From contig JAAEXZ010000005.1 in NCBI GenBank assembly GCA_017879645.1, positions 1 to 59,758 of the forward strand: a stretch of 59,758 nt of DNA, in the 5' to 3' direction. Numbering within the stretch: the first letter of the stretch is position 1; each line of letters opens with the position of its first letter. Shown piece by piece: positions 48,730 through 57,992 of the stretch. The position numbers and the translations under genes were made by a program. A model generated the notes under the pieces. That model saw nothing but the letters and a program-made list of their open reading frames with translations. It had not been told where the DNA came from and made no database searches. Source of the stretch: Nitrosomonas sp. Lineage in GTDB: Bacteria; Pseudomonadota; Gammaproteobacteria; Burkholderiales; Nitrosomonadaceae.

Positions 48730-51700
48730 TCAATAAAAAAAATTACCTCTGTTGCATTTGTGATACTTGTTGTGAATCAGAAAATAAACAACGGGTATAA
48801 CCAGTAAGGAAAACAGCGTTGAAGCAAAGATACCGAAGATAAAACTCCAGGCCAATCCCGAGAAAATTGGATCGAGAATGATCACGAAAGCACCGAACAT
48901 CGCTGCACCAGCAGTCAGAAAAATGGGACGCAGGCGGATCGCACCGGCTTCGATCAAGGCTTCCGCCAACGCGACATCGCCACGGGCACGGATACGTTCA
49001 ATGAAATCGACCAGAATGATGGAGTTGCGCACCACGATGCCGGCCAGGGCGATCATGCCAATCATCGCCGTGGCGGTAAAATAGATCGGATTGGGGTAGC
49101 CTTCAACCGGTGACGCCATGACCAGATTGAGCAACCAGAAACCCGGCATGATGCCGATAATCGTTAGCGGGATGGCGATCATCATGACCAACGGCATGGT
49201 CAGCGAAGCGGTCTGACCGACCAGCAGGATATAGATCATCACCAGCGCAGCCGCAAAGGCCAGACCGAGATCGCGGAATACATCGACAGTGATTTTCCAT
49301 TCCCCCTCACCAGCGAGTTCCACGGAATAACCCTCCGGCAGCGGCCGTTCGGCCAGAATATCCTGCAGATCGAAAACGGCTTCGACCGGGCTGCGTCCCG
49401 CCATTTCGGCCACGACAAAATGCACCCGGCGCAGATTCTTGTGATAGATCGGCTGGTCTGCGTGTAATGGTACCGGCGTGACGATTTCGCTCAAAGGAAT
49501 CAGATGATCCTGCGCATTTTTTACCCGCAGCGCCAGCAGATCGGCAGCGGAAGAACGCAGCGCACGCGGCAGTTGCAGCACGATTTCAAGTGGCATGCGC
49601 TCGGTATCCGAGTGCACGATACCCACCACCTGCCCGTCAGCGGCTATGCGCAGTGCTTCCGCAACTTGTGCGGCATGGATACCAGACAAGGCGGCTTTTT
49701 CGCGGTTGAGCCGGAAATGAATCTTGTCATGCTGCGCTTCGGAAAAATCATCGGCATCGACAATTCCTTCGATGGTTTCGATATCACTGCGTACGCGCCG
49801 GGCGACTTGCACCAGGTCGTCAATGCGGGCTTCGGGAGGACCGTAGATTTCCGCCACCACGCTGGCCAGCACGGGTGGACCGGGCGGAATTTCCACGATT
49901 TTCAGGTTGGCGCCATATTGCTGACCTATTTTTTCCACTTCGGGCCGGATGCGCAGCGCGATTTCATGCGATTGATGTTTGCGTCTATCCTTGGGCAGCA
50001 AGTTGATCCGGACATCACCCAGATAACCGCCATTGCGCAGATAGTAGCGACGTACCATGCCATTGAAATCCATCGGTGAGGCCACGCCGGTGTAGGTCTG
50101 ATAATCGGTGACTTCATTGACCGTAGCGAGATAACTTCCTAGCGCTCGCGCGACTTCGTCGGTTTGTTCCAGCGTCGAGCCGCGCGGCATGTCGATGACG
50201 ATCTGCAATTCGTTTTTATTATCGAACGGCAGCAGCTTCAGCGGCACGGCCCGGGTAACCGCCAGCATGACCGAAGCTGCAAAGGCGACCAGAATGATCA
50301 GCAGGAACAGCCATGCCCGGCTAGGCGTTGCCAATAGCGGGTGCAATGTAGCGTGATATATGCGGTAGATCGGCGTTTGTTTGAATTCCACCGGCGCTTC
50401 GTGCTGCGGCTTGTGATAATCGGTTTGCAACAGTTTGTAACTAGCCCAGGGCGTGACGGTAAAGGCTACGATCAGCGAAATGAGCATGGCCACGGGAACA
50501 TTGAAAGCCATCGGCGCCATGTACGGCCCCATCATACCGGTAATGAAAAACATCGGCAGGAAGGAAACGATGACAGTGAACGTTGCCAGTATGGTCGGCG
50601 GCCTGACTTCTTCGACGGCCGTCAGCAGGGCATCCAGCGGCGATTCCTTGCGCAATTGATAATGGCGGTGAATGTTTTCGACATCGACGATCGGATCATC
50701 TACCAGCAACCCAAGAGACAGAATCAGCGCAAACAGCGTAACCCGGTTGATGGTGTAGCCGGTCAGATAATCGAACAGCAATGTCAGCGCCAGCGTCATC
50801 GGCACCGCAATCGACACGATGAATGCTTCTTTCGGACCGAGCGAGAATGCCAGCAACGCCATGATGATCACGATTGCAAAACCCAGATGTTTCACGAGTT
50901 CGTTGACCTTGTGGTTGGCGGTTTCGCCGTAGTTTCGCGTCACCGTCAGCAACACATCTTGCGGCACGGTCGTGCCGTGCAGCTTATCTGCCATGGCCAG
51001 CACAGCATCGGCCACCGTAACGGCATTGCTCCCTTTGCGCTTGGCAATGGCGAGCGTCACCATCTGGCGCTCCTGCCCGGCTTGCGGTTGCGCGTCCGTC
51101 ATTTGACCGGCCGTGACCATATTTTCCACCGCTGGACCGAAACCGATGCGCGTGTAATGACTAACGTCGGCCGGGCCGTCGACGACGCGCGCGACATCGC
51201 GCAGATAAACCGGTCGGTTGTCGATGCTTTTGACGACGACGGCTTCGATTTCCGTAGCCGAACCGAAATGCGGACCGGCTTCGAGCAGGATTTCGCGGTT
51301 ACCACGTTCAAATCGACCAACTCGCAGATTGACATCGGCGTCAGCCAGTGCCCGCACGATCTCGTCCAGGGTAACGCCATGCACCGTCAACCGTGCCGGG
51401 TCGGCATGAATCGATACGCGCCGCTGCTCGCCGCCGACCACCCAGCTTTTTCCGACATCATCAATACTCCTGAATGCGACAATCAGCTCATCGGCAATGC
51501 GGCGCAAAGCCATTGAATCATACTGACTGTTTTGCGACGACAGTGTCAGCAAGACGATCGGCACATCGTCGATTTCGACCGGATTGACCCGCCAGCCGGT
51601 CACACCTGGCGGAATCAGATGCTGGTTGGACAGCAGTTTGTTCCAGGTTTTGATCAGGCTGTTCTCGTAATTCTGACCAACATAATAACGCACGGTGATC

Positions 51701-52008
51701 ACTGCGGCGCCGGGCCGGGATACGGAATACACATATTCCACACCCTCGATTTGCTTCAGCAACACTTCCAATGGCGTGGCCGCGAGTTTCTCCACTTCCT
51801 CGCTCGACGCGCCAGGATACTCGAGCAGTACATCCATCACCGGCACGACGATTTGCGGATCTTCCTCGCGCGGCGTCAGTATCAGCGCAACCGCGCCCGC
51901 CAGCATCGAGATGATCAGAAACAGTATGGAAAGCTGCGAAGTCGTGAAGATCTTGACGATCTTGGTCGTCAGACCCTGTCTGGCGTTCTGTTTATTGTCA
52001 TTGTCCAT
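48730..52008 (-). CDS. RND efflux pump permease (HAE/AcrB superfamily)
   Basis: This proton-driven pump has 1092 residues from ATG 52006-52008; the longer open frame to 52209 is the antisense-like 3' part of the adaptor gene and is not credible. It has TTSQLSILFLIISMLAGAVAL, PREEDPQIVVPVMDV, and the TM4 proton-relay pair in GLLVDDPIVDVEN. It belongs to a lineage distinct from AcrB and CusA. Start and adaptor stop share one base (TGATG), so translation is coupled. The neighbours are sulfide-response genes, hence a substrate linked to reactive sulfur is possible but unproven. Confidence 0.92.
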   Translation of the reverse strand: MDNDNKQNARQGLTTKIVKIFTTSQLSILFLIISMLAGAVALILTPREEDPQIVVPVMDVLLEYPGASSEEVEKLAATPLEVLLKQIEGVEYVYSVSRPGAAVITVRYYVGQNYENSLIKTWNKLLSNQHLIPPGVTGWRVNPVEIDDVPIVLLTLSSQNSQYDSMALRRIADELIVAFRSIDDVGKSWVVGGEQRRVSIHADPARLTVHGVTLDEIVRALADADVNLRVGRFERGNREILLEAGPHFGSATEIEAVVVKSIDNRPVYLRDVARVVDGPADVSHYTRIGFGPAVENMVTAGQMTDAQPQAGQERQMVTLAIAKRKGSNAVTVADAVLAMADKLHGTTVPQDVLLTVTRNYGETANHKVNELVKHLGFAIVIIMALLAFSLGPKEAFIVSIAVPMTLALTLLFDYLTGYTINRVTLFALILSLGLLVDDPIVDVENIHRHYQLRKESPLDALLTAVEEVRPPTILATFTVIVSFLPMFFITGMMGPYMAPMAFNVPVAMLISLIVAFTVTPWASYKLLQTDYHKPQHEAPVEFKQTPIYRIYHATLHPLLATPSRAWLFLLIILVAFAASVMLAVTRAVPLKLLPFDNKNELQIVIDMPRGSTLEQTDEVARALGSYLATVNEVTDYQTYTGVASPMDFNGMVRRYYLRNGGYLGDVRINLLPKDRRKHQSHEIALRIRPEVEKIGQQYGANLKIVEIPPGPPVLASVVAEIYGPPEARIDDLVQVARRVRSDIETIEGIVDADDFSEAQHDKIHFRLNREKAALSGIHAAQVAEALRIAADGQVVGIVHSDTERMPLEIVLQLPRALRSSAADLLALRVKNAQDHLIPLSEIVTPVPLHADQPIYHKNLRRVHFVVAEMAGRSPVEAVFDLQDILAERPLPEGYSVELAGEGEWKITVDVFRDLGLAFAAALVMIYILLVGQTASLTMPLVMMIAIPLTIIGIMPGFWLLNLVMASPVEGYPNPIYFTATAMIGMIALAGIVVRNSIILVDFIERIRARGDVALAEALIEAGAIRLRPIFLTAGAAMFGAFVIILDPIFSGLAWSFIFGIFASTLFSLLVIPVVYFLIHNKYHKCNRGNFFY

Positions 52009-53102
52009 CACTGCGCCTGCCGGGGATCGGTCATGACAATTTCGCCCGCATGCAAACCGGAAATGACTTCGACCCGGTCGCCAAAGGTTTTTCCGGTGCG
52101 GATATGACGTGTGGATTGCCGCCCGTCGGATAGCACCCGGACGATTTCCAGTTGACCGAGATGCTGCACGGCGCTGGCCGGTATCAGCAATGCGGTATGT
52201 TCTTCGCAAGCCTGTTTCAGCCAGCCAAAATATCCCGGTTTCAGACCTTCAACCGCAGGCAATGCGATTTTGATCAATTGCGAGTGCGTCTGCGCATCCA
52301 TTTCCGGAATGATTTCATCGATCACTGCGTTGAAAGTCTGATCGAGCGTATCGATCCGCACCACCACTGTTTCTCCGGACCGGAGCGCTCCGGCACAGAC
52401 AGCAGGCACTTCGACTTCCAGCCTGAGACCGCGCGGCACTTGTAGCGTCACCACCGGAACGCCCGGCATTCCCATATCTCCCGGCTGTTTCAGGCGTTTG
52501 ACCACGGTAGCGTCGAAAGGCGCCAGCAAAAGCGTGTCGGCCAGCCGCGCCCGAATCTCAGTCAACGCGCTGCCTGCCTGATCGGCGCCTGCCTGCGCTT
52601 CCTTTGCCAATGCAACGGCGACGTCATAACGTTCGCGCGTCGCTGCCTCTTTCTCATACAAGCCGCTGATGCGCTGCTTGTCTGCACGAGTTCGTGCTGC
52701 ATGTGCATTCGCACCCGACAACGCAGCAAGCGCAGCTTTCTCCTGCGCCTTGAGATCGCGCTCGTCCAGGCGGGCGATCACCTCGCCTTTTTTGACGGTA
52801 TCGCCCGCATTGACTTTGATTTCAACGATCCGGGCAGTCAATCTGGGTGCGATTTCGGCAACGGTTCTGGATTTCACCACACCGGGCCAGGCGAGTATGT
52901 CGCCCACCTGTTGTGTTGTAACCGCTGCAGTATGTTCAAGTGGCGGATTGGCTTCGCGGGTCAATGGCGTCGTTCCCGGTGCCACTTTGCCGGTAAAACC
53001 ACCCTGCATGTAAATCAGCAGCAGGATCAGCACCAGCGTCACGGCAACAATCGTAATAGTTCTTCTAGTATTTTCTTGTCCATGAACCGAAAACATAGGC
53101 AT
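52008..53102 (-). CDS. Membrane-fusion adaptor of RND pump
   Basis: This is a 364-residue HlyD/AcrA-like adaptor with one N-terminal helix (TITIVAVTLVLILLLIYM), lipoyl-like halves (VAEIAPRLTARIVEIKVNAGDTVKKGEVIARLDERD and LLAPFDATVVKRLKQPGDMG) and a coiled hairpin. It links pump and outer-membrane channel. The start may be the second Met at 53096, which has AAGGA upstream. It lies six bases after the channel gene stop and overlaps the pump start. Confidence 0.91.
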   Translation of the reverse strand: MPMFSVHGQENTRRTITIVAVTLVLILLLIYMQGGFTGKVAPGTTPLTREANPPLEHTAAVTTQQVGDILAWPGVVKSRTVAEIAPRLTARIVEIKVNAGDTVKKGEVIARLDERDLKAQEKAALAALSGANAHAARTRADKQRISGLYEKEAATRERYDVAVALAKEAQAGADQAGSALTEIRARLADTLLLAPFDATVVKRLKQPGDMGMPGVPVVTLQVPRGLRLEVEVPAVCAGALRSGETVVVRIDTLDQTFNAVIDEIIPEMDAQTHSQLIKIALPAVEGLKPGYFGWLKQACEEHTALLIPASAVQHLGQLEIVRVLSDGRQSTRHIRTGKTFGDRVEVISGLHAGEIVMTDPRQAQ

Positions 53103-53107
53103 TCCTT

Positions 53108-54505
53108 CTATTTCCAGTTACCCACTGCTTTTTTCAGTGCCATTTCCGCGCTCAGTGCATCGTAATGCGCTGCAATGGAACCCGATTGCGCCTTGTTTCG
53201 AGCGACCTCGGACTCGATGTAACGCGTGATCGTTGCCGTTCCGGCTCGCCGTTCCTCATTGACCAGCCTCAGGGCCTCTTCCGCCGCCCGCACCGAGGTC
53301 TCGGCAACATGCAACCGCGCCAGCGCTTCCTGTAGCTTCAAAAATGCGGTTTTGACTTCCTGCTCGATGATCAATCTGGTTTTGCGCTCCACTTCGCGCA
53401 TCTCTTTAACCTTTCTTTCCGCAGCACTAACCCGCTGCTTGGTATTGAGACCCGAAAACAGGTTCATTTCAACGGCAACCCCGACAGTGACATTGTCCTT
53501 CTGCCCGGAAAAACCCGGCGACTGGCTGTTCTGACCGTAGCTGACAAACGCATCGGCTTTGGGCAGATAGGCCCCCAGCTCGGCCTTGAGTTCGCGCTCG
53601 CTGATTTCCGCTTGCCTGGCTGCCGCCATAATTTCCGGACGTCCAGCCAGCGCTTGCTCAAGCATTTCGTCAAACAATCCGGTTTGATGAGGTTTGGTCA
53701 GTCTGGATGTTGCGGCAACCGTGAATGCTGTGGAATGCTCCAGTCCAAGCAAACTGGCCATACTGGTTTTGGACAGCTCGATGGCATTGGCGGCCCTGAT
53801 CTCGGCTTCAGTCGCTTCGGCCAGTTTGACATCCAGGGAGAGCACTTCCGATTTCAGCGTGGTTCCCGCCTCGTATTGCAGTTTGGTTTGTTTGAGTTCG
53901 CTGGAAATGGCATGGATGGAATCTCTCGCGACTTTTATCGCTTCCTGTGCCGCTAGATAGGCATAATACGTAACCGTCACCGCTTCCACCAGCGCGTTCC
54001 GGATAGTTGAGCGCTCAAATTCAGCCGCATCGATACCCAGTTCGGCCGCCCTGCTTTTTTGATAATCCTGTCCACCGCGAAAAAGTGAAAGGGTACCGAT
54101 GATTTCCGGGCGGAAATTCTGCCGGTATCCAGGGCTGTTAATGTTCTGCATGGCATTGGCATCAAAATCCCGCTGTGCCACGATCATGGCAAACACCTGC
54201 GCCGGATTATTGGAGTTCTCGTAACTGGCCCGCGCCAAAATCTGCGGATAAAACGCAGAAAGCGCCATGCCCAGTCGGGCCTCGGCCTGTTTGATGCGTT
54301 CAACGGCAATCTGCAAATCGGGGTTGTTGGTCAAGGCATAATCAATAGCCTGATCCAATGTAAAAACCTGTGCAGCCGATTTTCTTACTCTGGAAACCTC
54401 ACCGGCATCCGGTCCGAAAACGGTATTTTCACTTGCCAACAGATACGGCGACATCACGACCGACATCAGGGTGAATACCAGTTTGATTTGGGTTCTTTTT
54501 GGCAT
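53108..54505 (-). CDS. TolC-family outer-membrane channel of RND pump
   Basis: This 465-residue protein has a signal peptide (cleavage near LLAS) and two OEP repeats (FTLDQAIDYALTNNPDLQIAVERIKQAEARLGMALSAFYPQI and MNLFSGLNTKQRVSAAERKVKEM). It completes the tripartite system. The next upstream gene on this strand, DUF2892, ends 119 bases before it; the gap might contain a separate promoter. Confidence 0.9.
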   Translation of the reverse strand: MPKRTQIKLVFTLMSVVMSPYLLASENTVFGPDAGEVSRVRKSAAQVFTLDQAIDYALTNNPDLQIAVERIKQAEARLGMALSAFYPQILARASYENSNNPAQVFAMIVAQRDFDANAMQNINSPGYRQNFRPEIIGTLSLFRGGQDYQKSRAAELGIDAAEFERSTIRNALVEAVTVTYYAYLAAQEAIKVARDSIHAISSELKQTKLQYEAGTTLKSEVLSLDVKLAEATEAEIRAANAIELSKTSMASLLGLEHSTAFTVAATSRLTKPHQTGLFDEMLEQALAGRPEIMAAARQAEISERELKAELGAYLPKADAFVSYGQNSQSPGFSGQKDNVTVGVAVEMNLFSGLNTKQRVSAAERKVKEMREVERKTRLIIEQEVKTAFLKLQEALARLHVAETSVRAAEEALRLVNEERRAGTATITRYIESEVARNKAQSGSIAAHYDALSAEMALKKAVGNWK

Positions 54506-54624
54506 ATTTTCACGTATCAGTAGCGGCTAACCATGATACCACCTCGCCGGAAAAGGCTTCGCCGCGATCCAAACACGAGCGTACTTTAAGTTTTCGGAGT
54601 TGCGGAAACACGACAAGCAAGTGG

Positions 54625-54825
54625 TCAGAATGCGTTGCCCGGTTTGATACCCATCTTTTTCAGAAACATGGCCATCGGACAGAATCCGGTAAAAGCCGAC
54701 TGCAACAGGTTGGCGCCAACAAAGGCAGTGAACCACAACCAGTTGCTCGAATGAAAGTTCGCCAACAGCAGACTCAATAAAATAAAGTTGCCTGCCACAG
54801 CCATCACCGCTTTATCCAGTGTCAT
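54625..54825 (-). CDS. DUF2892 membrane protein
   Basis: This 66-residue protein has two hydrophobic helices and the family ending FTGFCPMAMFLKKMGIKP. DUF2892 modules occur fused or next to rhodaneses and sulfide-response genes. Its start lies one base after the SQR stop, with a GAAGGAGG ribosome site inside the SQR end, so it is co-translated with SQR. The invariant Cys in FCP may handle sulfane sulfur; this is inference. Confidence 0.9.
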   Translation of the reverse strand: MTLDKAVMAVAGNFILLSLLLANFHSSNWLWFTAFVGANLLQSAFTGFCPMAMFLKKMGIKPGNAF

Positions 54826-54826
54826 T

Positions 54827-56113
54827 TTATTTACCTCCTTCTTTTAATCGGGCAAGCCCCATCAGCTTGAGGATCAGTTTTTCATAATAGGGCTCAGTAA
54901 TGCCTTTGCGTATTTTACGCATGAAGTATTTCTCAAAGCCGATTTTTGCCAAATGTACCCATTTTCCTTCAGAAGACCATGTGATATTGCGCGGTGGAAT
55001 TTGCGGCTGCGCCAGAAAAGCCACACCCGTATCACCAAAATCGGCCAAACACAAGGCATTCCATGTCGCTTTGTGCGACGGTTCCTTGCCGGATAGCTCT
55101 TCAACAATATTATGGGCGACTGCGGTTACCATGGATTCAATCATGTAACCTGTTTTGGGTGCACCGACTGGCAGCGGTGTTTTTTCAATCGGTGGAATGG
55201 CGATACAGACGCCGACGGAATAAATGTTTTTATAAGCTTTGTTGCGCTGATGATCATCCACCAGGACAAAACCGCGCGGATTCACCAGTCCTTGCGCTTT
55301 GACATGACGCACGGCATCGACACCGGTGAAGGCAGGCAGCATCATGGAATGCTTAAAGGGCAGCTCATGCTTTTTTTTGTCATGACCGTCTTCATCGACT
55401 TCGGTCACAAAAACCATCCCTGGTTCAATTTTGTCGACCCGGGCATTCGTTATCCATCTAATAGTCTTATCGCGCAATGCGCTTTCCAGCAAACCCTTGG
55501 TGTCGCCGACACCGCCCAACCCAAGGTGGCCGATATAAGGTTCCGAGGTCACAAAGGTCATCGGCACTTTGTCGCGCATCTTCCTTTTACGCAATTCGGT
55601 TTCAAGAACCATTAGATACTCATACGCCGGACCAAAACAAGATGCACCCTGAACCGCACCAACAACAACCGGACCTGGGTCTTCAATAAATTTGCGCCAG
55701 TCTTCCGCAGCAACGACGGCATGATCGACATGACAGACCGATGAAGTATAGCCCTCCGGCCCCAGCCCCGGAATTTCATCAAACGCCAAGCGCGGTCCTG
55801 TCGCAATGATCAGAAAATCATAAGCCACGGTGGACCCATTAGCGAGAATCACTTGATTGTTGTCGGGATCGATGGAAGATGCCGCTTTCTGAATGAACGT
55901 AATGCCTTTATTTTGCATAACAGGCGCAAGCTCGATTTTCAAAGCGTCCGCAGTACGCCATCCGGGCGGCACCCAGACATTTGATGGCACAAAATGAAAC
56001 GTCGGTGTATCCGAAATTACAATCACATCATGGTGATTGCCAACGGCTTCTTTCATTTCGAAAGCCATCGGTACGCCGCCAATTCCTGCACCCAAAATAA
56101 CGATATGCGCCAT
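54827..56113 (-). CDS. sqr: Sulfide:quinone oxidoreductase
   Basis: SQR oxidises sulfide to sulfane sulfur and passes electrons to the quinone pool at the inner membrane. The 428-residue flavoprotein starts with GAGIGGVPMA and contains TGPRLAFDEIPGLGPEG and GASCFGPAYEY. Cysteines C127, C159 and C355 match, each one residue earlier, the C128/C160/C356 set of the Acidithiobacillus ferrooxidans enzyme, so the catalytic centre is complete. A C-terminal amphipathic helix region (about 395-425) suits membrane binding. It is the first gene of the minus-strand sulfur operon. Confidence 0.94.
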   Translation of the reverse strand: MAHIVILGAGIGGVPMAFEMKEAVGNHHDVIVISDTPTFHFVPSNVWVPPGWRTADALKIELAPVMQNKGITFIQKAASSIDPDNNQVILANGSTVAYDFLIIATGPRLAFDEIPGLGPEGYTSSVCHVDHAVVAAEDWRKFIEDPGPVVVGAVQGASCFGPAYEYLMVLETELRKRKMRDKVPMTFVTSEPYIGHLGLGGVGDTKGLLESALRDKTIRWITNARVDKIEPGMVFVTEVDEDGHDKKKHELPFKHSMMLPAFTGVDAVRHVKAQGLVNPRGFVLVDDHQRNKAYKNIYSVGVCIAIPPIEKTPLPVGAPKTGYMIESMVTAVAHNIVEELSGKEPSHKATWNALCLADFGDTGVAFLAQPQIPPRNITWSSEGKWVHLAKIGFEKYFMRKIRKGITEPYYEKLILKLMGLARLKEGGK

Positions 56114-56504
56114 GTCTGTCCCCTTGAATGAAATTAAACATCCTGCTCAACCCTACCAGAAACACCATAAATTCGTTCTATAAGGCTTTTTGCCGACAAC
56201 ACATCACAAACACATAAAAAAATAGATTATTTAAAAATATAATAACAATCTTTTGCAAGCTTGTAAATTTCTAACTTACCGTAAATATTAAGGTCTCTTT
56301 AAATGCGCCAAGCCCGACATTGGTACTGCACACGCCGATTTTTCAGGAGGTAATCCACAACAGCTCTATCGATCCATTCGAAAAATGTTGTCTTATCCAC
56401 CTCAAACCCGACTGTTATTTGGGCTGGAAAATTACCATCCCCAGAAAACAATGGCGTTGCCTATTTTAAAATACCAATCAATACAATTTGAGTATCGATA
56501 CTTG
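56114..56504. other. Promoter region of the sqr operon
   Basis: This 391-base gap is strongly AT-rich in the part 56200-56290. An imperfect inverted repeat ATTAT(n8)ATAAT spans 56226-56243 and could be an operator for the ArsR-type repressor, but I cannot establish this. The one open frame (56385-56576, plus strand) has no motif or good ribosome site, and I do not call it. Confidence 0.4.
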
Positions 56505-57518
56505 CTAAGCTTGGGCAGAAAAAAAATTTCCTCGATGTTGGTCGAATCTGACCGTGAGAAAACGGGCACCCATTGAAAATTTTTCTCCCTCGACACGCCG
56601 ATGCGTTATTTCCGCCACAGCTTGTAGATTGGGTGCATCGACCTTGATGATTCCTTTTAAATCAACCGGATGATTACTTGAAAATCGCAACCCTGAGGGC
56701 GAAAGATCCTGAAACAATCCCAGAAAAGCCAAACCTGGCCAGAATGAATAAAATGTCAGTTCCCCTCTGATGCCAATACGCATCATGGTTCTTTCTATCG
56801 AATTGTTTGTATCGAAGTGTGTGGAATATAACGGACTCGAACATTCCAGACAGCCTTCATTCTGATAGATACCGTTTTGAGGCATAAAGGGTGTCTTGCA
56901 AAAAACACAATAGTGCGTGATAACAGCTTGGTACGCTTGCACAACAGGGTGCGATTCACGGCTGACCACCACGGACATGCCGGTATGAGTTTCACTGTGA
57001 TCCGGTTGCTGCATAGCATCAACAAAATTTTCAGCCACTAGATGTATATCGTATTGCCGCCTTTTAACGGGATCGGAGAGAATGCGATAGGCTTCTTCAA
57101 GCAATGCTTTGTCTTGTTGAGCATTTTTTCTCAGAGCAATATAACTCGCTTCTATGACAGAAGCCGGTGCATCGGGTTGGATTTGCAAAATGCGGTAATA
57201 ATTACGCTGATTGAAATCCGTCGTTCTTTCATTCCACTGCTTACCTGTGGCGTTGCCCTGGTTGAAACTAAAGGCTCCCTGACTCAAATTCTTGATGTGA
57301 TAACGTCGCAACAATTCATCATCATATGCCGCACGTTTCTTAGGATCTTGCAGGGTACTGTACGCAGCATCCAGTAGCTTTGCATTCCAATTGGGTCCAT
57401 TCATTTCAGGATACTTTTTTAATTTTTCTAACAATATCCGGTAATTTTCCTCGATTACCGCCATCGAAGCATCGGGCTGCACATGCAATATCCGATAAAA
57501 ATTGCGTCGTTCGATCAT
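56505..57518 (-). CDS. Two J-like domains + zinc ribbon + PilZ protein
   Basis: From ATG 57516-57518 this encodes 337 residues; a TTG at 57578 would add 20. Two J-like domains are visible (about 3-68, MIERRNFYRILHVQPDASMAV start; and 105-157, NYYRILQIQPDAPASVIEASY), both ending with DPxKRxxYD. Neither has HPD (YPE and QQD instead), so Hsp70 stimulation is not expected. A zinc ribbon follows (C204/C207, C223/C226). A PilZ domain (about 243-325) keeps RxxxR (R247, R251) and DxSxxG (D271-G276), so c-di-GMP binding is likely. It is divergent from hemP and shares its regulatory region. Confidence 0.85.
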   Translation of the reverse strand: MIERRNFYRILHVQPDASMAVIEENYRILLEKLKKYPEMNGPNWNAKLLDAAYSTLQDPKKRAAYDDELLRRYHIKNLSQGAFSFNQGNATGKQWNERTTDFNQRNYYRILQIQPDAPASVIEASYIALRKNAQQDKALLEEAYRILSDPVKRRQYDIHLVAENFVDAMQQPDHSETHTGMSVVVSRESHPVVQAYQAVITHYCVFCKTPFMPQNGIYQNEGCLECSSPLYSTHFDTNNSIERTMMRIGIRGELTFYSFWPGLAFLGLFQDLSPSGLRFSSNHPVDLKGIIKVDAPNLQAVAEITHRRVEGEKFSMGARFLTVRFDQHRGNFFSAQA

Positions 57519-57567
57519 ATTGGAATAAATGTCAAAATATAAAAAAACACGATACAAAAAAATTACC

Positions 57568-57595
57568 TTGTATTCCAATCAAAGATTGATATAAT
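57568..57595 (+). promoter_or_regulatory. Probable sigma-70 promoter of hemP
   Basis: TTGTAT (57568-57573) and TATAAT (57590-57595) are separated by 16 bases, 35 bases before the hemP ATG. The -10 element overlaps the Fur-like box. Confidence 0.6.
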
Positions 57596-57612
57596 AAGAA
57601 TCATTCTCATTT
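57591..57612. promoter_or_regulatory. Fur-box-like operator
   Basis: The sequence ATAATAAGAATCATTCTCATTT contains the inverted repeat around GAATCATTC and resembles the Fur consensus GATAATGATAATCATTATC. It overlaps the hemP -10 element and lies 73 bases from the divergent J/PilZ gene, so iron could repress both. Confidence 0.72.
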
Positions 57613-57630
57613 GAAATACTTTATGACATT

Positions 57631-57816
57631 ATGAACACCCAAAACTATACCTCAGTAACCATCAGAAAATTAAAACAATCAGATATTACTCCTGCAAATA
57701 CTTTGATCGACAGCGACATTTTATTCAAAAATTGCGATGTCATATCCATTCTGCATAAGGGCGAACAATATCAACTTCGACGCACGCGCAATGGCAAGTT
57801 AATTTTAAACAAATAG
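57631..57816 (+). CDS. hemP: Hemin uptake protein HemP
   Basis: This 61-residue protein carries the HemP signature: INSxxLF-like IDSDILFKNCDVISILHKGEQYQLRRTRNGKLILNK at the C-terminus, with the family ending YxLRxTRNGKLIL. HemP accompanies haem or siderophore uptake and can act as a regulator or small uptake factor. A Fur-like box precedes it. No haem receptor gene is adjacent. The ribosome site is weak. Confidence 0.88.
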   Translation: MNTQNYTSVTIRKLKQSDITPANTLIDSDILFKNCDVISILHKGEQYQLRRTRNGKLILNK

Positions 57817-57992
57817 TGGATTATGAATACACATCATGTATATTAATACATGCAAGTAGTCACTGGTATCTGCATCCATTCAATGTTCATGAAATCTTAG
57901 TGTTAGCCGGACATAGAAAATAATACCAGACTGATATTTTTCCTTGCACATCCCACTGCGCAAATGTGATCTATCCGTCTAAGGAGATAAAA

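Noticed and set aside
50341-51516. Long plus-strand open frame (391 codons) opposite the RND pump
   Set aside because: It is antisense to a clear RND gene, has biased His/Gln/Arg composition and no motif.
52009-52209. N-terminal extension of the RND pump frame
   Set aside because: It lies within the adaptor coding region in another frame; the ATG at 52008 gives a normal RND N-terminus.
56342-56358. AGGAGGTAATCCA resembling the complement of the 16S rRNA 3' end
   Set aside because: The match does not extend beyond 13 bases and no start codon or rRNA sequence lies nearby.
57835-57852. CATGTAT-ATTA-ATACATG near-palindrome after hemP
   Set aside because: Short and AT-rich; it may be an operator for bfr, but nothing supports a specific protein.
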